Shown here piece by piece: positions 1-6,354 of a DNA stretch of 8,112 bases (within the stretch, counting starts at the first letter, position 1; every line of letters begins with the position of its first letter). The translations under genes were made by a program, and so were the position numbers. Under the pieces are notes generated by a model, which saw nothing but the letters and a program-made list of their open reading frames with translations, did no database searches and was not told the origin of the DNA. Source of the stretch: an uncultured Sediminibacterium sp. (GTDB taxonomy: Bacteria > Bacteroidota > Bacteroidia > Chitinophagales > Chitinophagaceae); the NCBI RefSeq assembly GCF_946481145.1, contig NZ_CAMLMJ010000045.1, positions 1 to 8,112 on the forward strand, read 5' to 3'.

Positions 1-866
<866 letters not shown>

Positions 867-877
867 TTATAAATGTA

Positions 878-906
878 CCCTTTCGGGCCGGAAAACAGGT
901 TTTCCG
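878..906 (-). promoter_or_regulatory. Two adjacent hairpins in the atpD leader
   Basis: On the minus strand the predicted atpD 5' leader contains a perfect 7-bp stem, CGGAAAA and TTTTCCG with loop CCTG (906-889). It is followed at once by CCC-GAAA-GGG (887-878), a 3-bp stem with a GNRA-type tetraloop. They lie 33-61 nt upstream of the atpD ATG and no T-run follows, so they are not a terminator. A role in mRNA stability or translation control is inference. Confidence 0.5.
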
Positions 907-915
907 ATTTGGCGG

Positions 916-950
916 CAAAGGTAAGGGGATGTGCCTTAAAAAATGGCAAA
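916..950 (-). promoter_or_regulatory. Bacteroidota-type promoter of atpD
   Basis: Reading the minus strand, TACCTTTG at 923-916 matches the Bacteroidota -7 consensus TAnnTTTG exactly. TTTG at 950-947 fits the -33 element with a 23-nt spacer, at the long end of the reported range. Transcription would start near 910, giving a leader of about 65 nt before the ATG at 845. No purine-rich Shine-Dalgarno precedes that ATG (TATCTCCTGATATG), as usual in this phylum. Confidence 0.65.
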
Positions 951-988
951 TTCGCCAACTAAATTTTAGCTGTTGAAAAAGATGGTGT

Positions 989-1018
989 CCATGGACCATA
1001 GACCATAGTCCATGGTCC
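989..1018. repeat. Heptad array A, unit CCATRGN, four copies
   Basis: Four consecutive 7-bp units (CCATGGA, CCATAGA, CCATAGT, CCATGGT) run from 989 to 1016, followed by CC. The segment 993-1018 is also an imperfect palindrome. On the minus strand its only non-Watson-Crick positions are G-T, so an RNA copy of that strand could fold end to end. It lies about 40 bp upstream of the atpD promoter. Confidence 0.85.
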
Positions 1019-1076
1019 AAAGGACATAAGCTACAAACCCTTATTGGCAGTTATTTTAGGCTATCTGCTAATAATA

Positions 1077-1144
1077 GAACACAGATTTTCATGATTTTCA
1101 AGATCTATCATGATAAATCCTGAAAATCATGAAAATCCGTGTTC
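1077..1144. repeat. Palindromic element, copy 1 (24-bp arms)
   Basis: Arms at 1077-1100 and 1121-1144 are reverse complements at 23 of 24 positions around a 20-nt centre that itself contains ATCATGAT. The ends read GAACACAGATTTTC and GAAAATCCGTGTTC. Inside, GATTTTCAT-like words recur about every 9 bp. It encodes no protein. The same terminal words occur at 2452-2505 and 8083-8112, so this is a dispersed family, possibly a REP- or MITE-like element. Confidence 0.9.
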
Positions 1145-1158
1145 AATCCTACCCTACA

Positions 1159-1193
1159 CTTGCAGCTTGCGACTTGCAGCTTGCGGCTCTCAG
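1159..1193. repeat. Heptad array B, unit CTTGCRN, five copies
   Basis: Units CTTGCAG, CTTGCGA, CTTGCAG, CTTGCGG and the decayed CTCTCAG are in strict 7-bp register. The array starts 15 bp after palindromic copy 1 and ends 75 bp before the AI-2E gene. Its AGCTTGC phase resembles the array inside the DUF4292 gene. Confidence 0.85.
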
Positions 1194-1268
1194 TACGCTT
1201 TCCCCAGGAAATCACTGATAATTCAGTATTTTACTACTAAAAGCAATATTATATTATAATTTAGCTCT

Positions 1269-2366
1269 ATGCAAAATACCCCTGACCATAAGGTTAATCG
1301 TTATATTTTTCTTGGATTCATTCTTTTGATTGCCATTTTCCTGATTTACAGCCTTATGGCATTTTTTACCGCTTTTCTTGGGGCCATCATGTTTTATGTG
1401 TTGAGCAAAAAACCAGTTGAATGGTTGATTAAACAAAAAAACTGGCGTAAATCATGGACCGCAATACTTGTGATCCTGGTATCCTTTTTTATCATCCTGC
1501 TTCCCATCACCATGCTCGGTACTATGATGTACCAGGAAATTTCGATGGCTACAAAGGATTTCCCTTCCGTTATTGACCCCCTCGCCCAAATCGACGCCTA
1601 TTTACAAAAAGAATTTCAGTTCAGTATTCTCTCCCCTGAAAACATCAACAAACTCCAATCATACGTAACCAACTTTGTTTCTTCTGCACTAACACAAGGC
1701 GTTAACCTATTCAGTTCTATCATCATGATGTATTTCTTTTTGTACTTCATGATCACCAATGGAAGCAGAATGGAAGCTTCACTCTATCTGTTCTTGCCGT
1801 TTAAGAGAAGCCAGATTGCCTTATTTGGAAAAGAACTCAGGGCACAAACACTCAGCAATGCATTAGGACTTCCACTGATTGCAGTGGTGCAGGGATTGAT
1901 GGCCTACTTCGCATTTTTGATTACAGGCATGAAAGATCCGGGTTTCTGGGCACTCATTACCGGCTTTGCATCTGTAATACCAATTGTTGGAACAGGCCTG
2001 GTTTGGATACCGGCAGGAATTTATCTCCTCATTACAGGTAATAACTGGCAGGGAATATTTATGCTCCTTTGGGGTGCGATTGTATTAAGCAGCATGGATA
2101 ATATTGTTCGCTTTCTGCTCGCTAAAAAAATGGCTGATGTTCATCCGGTTATTACCGTACTCGGTATTATTGTAGGCTTAAATTATTTCGGTATCACCGG
2201 ACTTATTTTCGGTCCTCTCTTAATTTCTTATTTCATTATCCTGCTACGCATTTATTACAACGAATACCAAAAACCTACCAGACTAAGAAAACCCAAAGCC
2301 TCTCAGTCTGGCTATTTAAGCCTGCCTTTTATGCGGTCTGGGGGGAAGAAAGGGGGTAGCCATTAG
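1269..2366 (+). CDS. AI-2E family transporter (YdiK/PerM-like membrane protein)
   Basis: A 365-residue inner-membrane protein of the AI-2E exporter family (PF01594), probably exporting small molecules. The family name comes from autoinducer-2 export by TqsA; substrates of most members, including this one, are unknown. Hydrophobic segments fall near residues 12-30, 31-46, 63-86, 147-163, 200-220, 225-255, 262-282 and 295-330, close to the family's eight-helix plan. The conserved C-terminal half is clear: PGFWALITGFASVIPIVGT (224-242), then SSMDN (274-278) and GLIFGPLL (311-318). ATG at 1269 opens the ORF. The last 30 residues are basic and low in complexity, with G-runs in the DNA. The final codons and TAG stop come from heptad array C, so the natural C-terminus may have been altered. 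It converges on glpF. Confidence 0.93.
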   Translation: MQNTPDHKVNRYIFLGFILLIAIFLIYSLMAFFTAFLGAIMFYVLSKKPVEWLIKQKNWRKSWTAILVILVSFFIILLPITMLGTMMYQEISMATKDFPSVIDPLAQIDAYLQKEFQFSILSPENINKLQSYVTNFVSSALTQGVNLFSSIIMMYFFLYFMITNGSRMEASLYLFLPFKRSQIALFGKELRAQTLSNALGLPLIAVVQGLMAYFAFLITGMKDPGFWALITGFASVIPIVGTGLVWIPAGIYLLITGNNWQGIFMLLWGAIVLSSMDNIVRFLLAKKMADVHPVITVLGIIVGLNYFGITGLIFGPLLISYFIILLRIYYNEYQKPTRLRKPKASQSGYLSLPFMRSGGKKGGSH

Positions 2367-2390
2367 CTGTTAGCAATTAGCATTTAGCCG
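2356..2390 (+). repeat. Heptad array C, unit TTAGCNN, five copies
   Basis: A degenerate first unit GTAGCCA (2356-2362) is followed by TTAGCTG, TTAGCAA, TTAGCAT and TTAGCCG (2363-2390). The array overlaps the 3' end of the AI-2E gene: codons for the final Ser-His lie in the first units, and the TAG stop (2364-2366) is bases 2-4 of TTAGCTG. Bases 2363-2381 form an inverted repeat with 2549-2567 in array D (18 of 19 positions). Confidence 0.9.
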
Positions 2391-2451
2391 GTTGCTGCTG
2401 GCTTATTAAATAATTTTGAAAAAGGGGTAGAATTAATATACGAAGGCTTGA

Positions 2452-2505
2452 TGGAACACTGATTTATCATGATGATCATGATAATCATGATAAATCTGCG
2501 TTCCA
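2452..2505. repeat. Palindromic element, copy 2 (22-bp arms), possible bidirectional terminator
   Basis: Arms 2452-2473 and 2484-2505 are reverse complements at 20 of 22 positions around a 10-nt centre. The ends are TGGAACAC and GCGTTCCA. The core ATCATGAT starts at 2466, 2475 and 2484, an exact 9-bp period. It lies between two convergent genes, where a stem this long could stop transcription from both sides, but no clear T-run follows either arm. The terminator role is inferred from position. Confidence 0.85.
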
Positions 2506-2546
2506 TTTACCGCATAAATAGAATTTCAATACTTAGTTCGATTAAT

Positions 2547-2574
2547 TTGCTAATGGCTAACAGCTAAAGGCTAA
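2547..2574 (-). repeat. Heptad array D, unit TTAGCNN on the minus strand, four copies
   Basis: Read on the minus strand the units are TTAGCCT, TTAGCTG, TTAGCCA and TTAGCAA. The first units encode the last residues of GlpF (Ile-Ser-Leu) and the TAG stop at 2566-2564. That stop is bases 2-4 of TTAGCTG, exactly as in array C for the converging gene. Orientation relative to the gene is also the same as in array C. Confidence 0.9.
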
Positions 2575-3274
2575 TAACCAAATACACCCATGCTGCCAGC
2601 GAGCCGCCAAGCAATGGCCCCAATACCGGGATCCAGCTATACGACCAATCACTATTTCCTTTGTTTTTAATTGGCAATAAGGCATGCATGATTCTCGGTC
2701 CCAAATCACGAGCCGGATTAATTGCCCAGCCTGTCGGACCACCCAGTCCAAGGCCAATTGCCATTACCAGTAATGCTACAGGTAAAGCATCTAATGCACC
2801 AAGACTATGTTCCGCTCTAGTGATAAAAAGTACACCTATAATAAATACAAATGTGGCAATGGTTTCTGTAAACAGATTCTGTATAGGATTACGAATAGAA
2901 GGTCCTGTTGAAAAACAAGCCAGTTTAGCAGATGCGTTATCTTCCATATCAAAATGTTGGCGGTAGGTGGCCCATACTGCTAATGCTCCCAACATTGCAC
3001 CAAGTAATTGAGCAGCTAAATACATCGGCACATCAGCCCAGGAAAACTTACCGGCAAATGCCAGGGCAAAAGTTACTGCCGGATTGAGATGCGCTCCGCT
3101 ACTGGATGCAGTAACATATACACCAATAAATACGGCTAGTCCCCAACCAAAACAGATAGATAATAATCCTCCGTTATTTCCTTTTGTTTTAGGCAATACC
3201 ACATTTGCTACTACGCCATTACCTATTATGATGAGTATTGCAGTGCCAATTAATTCGCTGAGGAATGTTGTCAT
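2564..3274 (-). CDS. glpF: Glycerol uptake facilitator (aquaglyceroporin, MIP family)
   Basis: Inner-membrane channel letting glycerol diffuse into the cell. From ATG at 3274 it has 236 residues (MTTFLSELIG). Both half-helix signatures are present: HLNPAVTF with N64-P65-A66 and INPARD with N186-P187-A188. Asp190 after the second motif marks the glycerol-conducting branch. Aligned by eye to E. coli GlpF, the pore filter is W44, G174, W183 and R189, equivalent to W48, G191, F200 and R206, so Phe is replaced by Trp. The frame stays open to a TTG at 3328, but that would overlap glpD and put an atypical tail before the first helix. The gene begins 34 nt after the glpD stop with no Shine-Dalgarno, so it is probably cotranscribed with glpD. 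Its last codons and stop come from a heptad array. Confidence 0.93.
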   Translation of the reverse strand: MTTFLSELIGTAILIIIGNGVVANVVLPKTKGNNGGLLSICFGWGLAVFIGVYVTASSSGAHLNPAVTFALAFAGKFSWADVPMYLAAQLLGAMLGALAVWATYRQHFDMEDNASAKLACFSTGPSIRNPIQNLFTETIATFVFIIGVLFITRAEHSLGALDALPVALLVMAIGLGLGGPTGWAINPARDLGPRIMHALLPIKNKGNSDWSYSWIPVLGPLLGGSLAAWVYLVISL

Positions 3275-3308
3275 ATAGATGGATTCAATCGGATATAAAT
3301 ATATAGCA

Positions 3309-4820
3309 TTAAAGGTATCCTTTCGCAAGCTCGTGAAAGTTCTCGCGCTGCTGATTTACCCAGGTTTCAGATTCATTCAGACATTCCCGCATTAATGACA
3401 ACACAGTATCCAATGAGGTTATTGCTGCACTTGCGTTCAGGAAAAGAATCCTTGTTCTTCTTGCAAGCACATCTTCTGCAGTAATAGCCATTTCATGATT
3501 AACTGCATAAACAACATCTACCCATTTATAGGTAAATTCAGGATGCAGGTATTGATCAAGTTCCGGCCTTTCTTTAATCAGGACCTCTTTTTTATGCTTC
3601 ACCGCAATCGGGTCTCCTATGGGCAGGTTTTTTGTAATGCAAAGGCGCTTGTCTTGTTTGGAAATAAATACCGCATTGTCAACAGCATCTTCAGCCATCT
3701 TACGATAGGTGGTCCATTTACCACCGGTAATAGTAACCAATCCACTTGTAGAAACCATAAGTACATGGTCTCTGGATAATAAGGCAGTACTTGTATTCTC
3801 CTTCGATTTAACCAACGGTCTTAAACCAGCAAATACAGATAAGATGTCTGTTCGATCAATCGCAGGCTTTACATAACGGTTAATATGTGCGAGGATATAA
3901 TCTACTTCGTCTTCTAAAACCAATGGCTCTTCTGTTATTTCATCTACGGGTGTGTCTGTAGTACCAATAACAATTTTATTCAGCCAGGGAACCGCGAACA
4001 ATACCCTTTTATCATCGGTCTTAGGAATCATCAATGCATGATGTCCGGGGAAACATTTTTTATCGACTACCAGGTGTATACCCTGTGAAGGTTCTACCAG
4101 GTTCTCAGCATCGGGATCGTCCATTTTCAGGATATGATCTGTGAAAACACCTGTTGCATTGATCACAGATTTTGTGTGAATAGTAAACTCCTCTCCTGTT
4201 TGGGTTAATTGAATTTGAAGTCCCGTGATTTTTTTCTTCTCTTTTATCAGATCCGTAACCTTACAATAGTTAACCAGGGTAGCCCCATGTAATACTGCAG
4301 TGGCTGCCAGATCGATGCATAGACGGCTATCATCAAACTGTCCATCATAATATAAAATACCTCCTTTCACTCTCGCAGGATCAAGGGCAGGTAATAAATC
4401 GAGTGTTTGTTTTTTGGAGAGAAAAGCTGTTTTTCCCAGTGAAAGTTTTCCTGATAAAAAATCGTACATACGTAATCCGATACCGTAATAAAACTTCTGA
4501 AAAAAACTCTTTACCGGAATAATAAATGGTTGTACAGAAGTTAGGTGCGGGGCATTTTTAAGTAGCCATCCACGTTCCCGTAATGCCTCTTTTACCAATT
4601 TCAGATTACCATGTTCCAGGTATCGAACACCACCATGAACCAGTTTGGTTGACCTGCTGGAAGTTCCTTTCCCAAAATCATACTGCTCAACCAATAATAT
4701 CTTATACCCCCTGGAAGCCGCATCCACCGCAATCCCCAGCCCCGTCGCCCCTCCGCCAATTACCACCATATCCCAAATTTTTTCAGCACTGAGCCTTTCT
4801 ATATGCAGAGATCTATTCAT
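3309..4820 (-). CDS. glpD: FAD-dependent glycerol-3-phosphate dehydrogenase
   Basis: Oxidises sn-glycerol-3-phosphate to dihydroxyacetone phosphate and passes electrons through FAD to the membrane quinone pool. It has 503 residues, against 501 for E. coli GlpD. The N-terminal dinucleotide-binding motif is IGGGATG (21-27), followed by VEQYDFGKGTSSRSTKL (44-60) and the family signature LVHGGVRYLE (60-69). The C-terminal part from about residue 385 fits the DAO_C domain. The start is ATG at 4820. Upstream on the minus strand TAACTTTC resembles the -7 motif with one mismatch but lacks a -33 partner, so the promoter is uncertain. With glpF it forms a two-gene glycerol unit. A glycerol kinase gene is expected elsewhere, since none is in the window. 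Confidence 0.97.
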   Translation of the reverse strand: MNRSLHIERLSAEKIWDMVVIGGGATGLGIAVDAASRGYKILLVEQYDFGKGTSSRSTKLVHGGVRYLEHGNLKLVKEALRERGWLLKNAPHLTSVQPFIIPVKSFFQKFYYGIGLRMYDFLSGKLSLGKTAFLSKKQTLDLLPALDPARVKGGILYYDGQFDDSRLCIDLAATAVLHGATLVNYCKVTDLIKEKKKITGLQIQLTQTGEEFTIHTKSVINATGVFTDHILKMDDPDAENLVEPSQGIHLVVDKKCFPGHHALMIPKTDDKRVLFAVPWLNKIVIGTTDTPVDEITEEPLVLEDEVDYILAHINRYVKPAIDRTDILSVFAGLRPLVKSKENTSTALLSRDHVLMVSTSGLVTITGGKWTTYRKMAEDAVDNAVFISKQDKRLCITKNLPIGDPIAVKHKKEVLIKERPELDQYLHPEFTYKWVDVVYAVNHEMAITAEDVLARRTRILFLNASAAITSLDTVLSLMRECLNESETWVNQQRENFHELAKGYL

Positions 4821-4850
4821 AAAGGAAAGTTAGGAAACAGGAGCTAGAAA

Positions 4851-4918
4851 TAGGAAATGAAAAAAAGAAAAGGGTGGCTACCTACTTCATTTACCCCCCC
4901 CCTTTCTCATTCCTTATT
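4851..4918 (-). repeat. Purine/pyrimidine imperfect inverted repeat with a C9 tract
   Basis: The left side (4851-4876) is purine-rich with A7 and A4 runs. The right side (4894-4918) is pyrimidine-rich and starts with nine consecutive C (4894-4902). The sides are roughly reverse-complementary: on the minus strand GGAATGAGAAAGGG can pair with CCCTTTTC and TCATTTCC with a few bulges. It lies just after the EnvC-like gene's stop and before glpD, so it may act as a terminator or attenuator. Pairing is imperfect and there is no clean T-tail. Confidence 0.4.
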
Positions 4919-4949
4919 CCTTATTTCTTATTCCTTATTTCCCATCCCT
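4908..4949. repeat. Heptad array E, unit TATTYCT, six copies
   Basis: Units CATTCCT, TATTCCT, TATTTCT, TATTCCT, TATTTCC and CATCCCT follow each other without a gap. The last unit overlaps the TAG stop of the EnvC-like gene (minus strand, 4950-4948). Looser words of the same kind on the opposite strand (TAGGAAA, AGGAAAT) occur at 4831-4858 just before glpD. Confidence 0.8.
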
Positions 4950-6294
4950 ACCGTCTCGGCTTAAGCCATTGCTCCGGGTTAAACAGTGTGCCTTTGTCGT
5001 TGTTGATCATGAAAATGATGGCGCCTTCGCCGTCGATGCTCTTGCCTGATCTGCCAATTACAGAGCCGGCTTTTACTTGTTGCCCAACTGCAACTGAAAT
5101 TGATGATAATTGCGTATAGGTAGTAAAATATTTTCCATGACGTACAAATACCACCAGGTCTCCATTTACTTCACTGGCGTATGCCACTTCCCCATCTGCT
5201 ACACTTTTTACGGAAGAGCCTTCTGGTAAAGCGATCTGTATGCCATCACTTTTCTGTGTAATTTTTGTTCCGGGTACGGTAGAGATACCAAATGGCACGT
5301 ATACATTTCCTTTATCAACGGGCCAGGGAAGGCGACCTTTATTTTGTTCAAATTGAATAGATATCTCTCTTCCTTCGGGTGTGGTTTCAAAAACGGTATA
5401 TGGCCTGTCTGCTACTACTTTTGTTTCTAGCGGTTCATTTACGGCCGGATTTTTAGCTGTGGTAGTATTACCGGTGGCTGGTTTAGCCGTTCCGTCTGCT
5501 GGTTTGGTATTATTAGCAGCGGCTTTTTTAGCATCTTCTGCAGCTTTTAGCTTTGCCTTTCTCGCAGCTTCATCGGCTTCTCTTCTGATGATGGCCATCA
5601 ATGCCTGCTGCATCTTCTGGCGTTGTCTTTCTTTATTCTGGATTTGGGTCGACAGTTCCTTTTCTTTTCCTTTTAGTTGTGCGACTACCTGGTCCTGCAC
5701 TTTTTTATCATCCTGTAATACCTTGAGTTGTTCACTTTGTTTTTCCAGGGTGGTTACGCGTTCTTTTTTATTGCTGCTCAGGAGTTCAATTTTTGATTTG
5801 AGCAATTGCTCCGACTGTATAATTGCATCTGCCTGTGTTTCCCTGTTCTGGCGATAACTCTTGAGATAGGTTATTCTTTTGATGGCATCATTAAAACTTT
5901 TGGAAGAGAAGATGAAATTGAGGTATTCATAGCTGCTCCTGTTCTTGTAGGCAAACACAATGCTCTTCGCATATTTCACCCGAAGTGTATCCAGTTCACG
6001 TCTAAGGCGGTAAATATCTCTTTCATTCAGGTAAATGGTATTGTCGAGGTCTCTGATTTGTCTGTTGATAGAGTTTACCAATTGCTCGCGCATGGTTACT
6101 TTCCGCTTTATGATGGCCAGTTGACTAAGCGATAGCTTTTTGTTTTTCTGGGTTTGGGAAAGTAACTGGTTAAGTTCGGCCAGTTCTTTTTTAATATCCT
6201 GTTCCTGCTTTTGTAGTTCTTCACGGGTTTGTTGGGCATAAGTAGTTATAACCAATAAAGAAGCTATCAGAAAACAAAAAAGCGGTTTGAACAT
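4948..6294 (-). CDS. EnvC-like murein hydrolase activator (coiled coil plus degenerate LytM/M23 domain)
   Basis: Exported protein of the EnvC/M23 group, likely activating peptidoglycan amidases during cell separation. It has 448 residues. A signal peptide (1-20) ends at TYA before QQTREE. Residues 21-245 are Lys/Glu/Gln-rich with heptad-like Leu/Ile spacing, a long coiled coil. Residues 246-290 form an Ala/Lys/Thr linker, and a LytM fold spans 321-445 (RLPWPV to FNPEQWL). By eye all four zinc-site positions are lost: Ser349 and Gln353 replace the His and Asp of HxGxD, Gln395 the His of YxHL, and Ile427 the His of HxHFE. This favours a regulator over a peptidase. Start ATG at 6294 leads directly into the signal peptide. 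It follows the DUF4292 gene after 60 nt, probably in one operon. Its stop overlaps heptad array E. Confidence 0.9.
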   Translation of the reverse strand: MFKPLFCFLIASLLVITTYAQQTREELQKQEQDIKKELAELNQLLSQTQKNKKLSLSQLAIIKRKVTMREQLVNSINRQIRDLDNTIYLNERDIYRLRRELDTLRVKYAKSIVFAYKNRSSYEYLNFIFSSKSFNDAIKRITYLKSYRQNRETQADAIIQSEQLLKSKIELLSSNKKERVTTLEKQSEQLKVLQDDKKVQDQVVAQLKGKEKELSTQIQNKERQRQKMQQALMAIIRREADEAARKAKLKAAEDAKKAAANNTKPADGTAKPATGNTTTAKNPAVNEPLETKVVADRPYTVFETTPEGREISIQFEQNKGRLPWPVDKGNVYVPFGISTVPGTKITQKSDGIQIALPEGSSVKSVADGEVAYASEVNGDLVVFVRHGKYFTTYTQLSSISVAVGQQVKAGSVIGRSGKSIDGEGAIIFMINNDKGTLFNPEQWLKPRR

Positions 6295-6354
6295 GATGAA
6301 AATTTTAACCCTCGGGAGGATGATCAGTTATACAACGAATAAATTAGTCGTAAA

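Noticed and set aside
1269..2366. Quorum-sensing exporter for autoinducer-2
   Set aside because: The family name alone does not establish substrate, and no luxS or other signalling gene is nearby.
2367..2563. Complete insertion sequence at the convergent junction
   Set aside because: Nested inverted repeats are present, but there is no transposase frame and no clear target-site duplication.
3275..3328. Extended TTG start for glpF
   Set aside because: It would overlap the end of glpD and add 18 residues atypical of the family before the first membrane helix; ATG 3274 fits better.
4825..4832. TAACTTTC as a glpD promoter
   Set aside because: It differs from TAnnTTTG at the last base, has no -33 element and lies only 4 bp from the start codon; too weak to call.
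5381..5857. Plus-strand open frame rich in Ser, Ala and Phe that looks like a membrane protein
   Set aside because: It is antisense to the Lys/Glu/Ala-rich coiled coil and linker of the EnvC-like gene, whose composition gives hydrophobic codons on the other strand.
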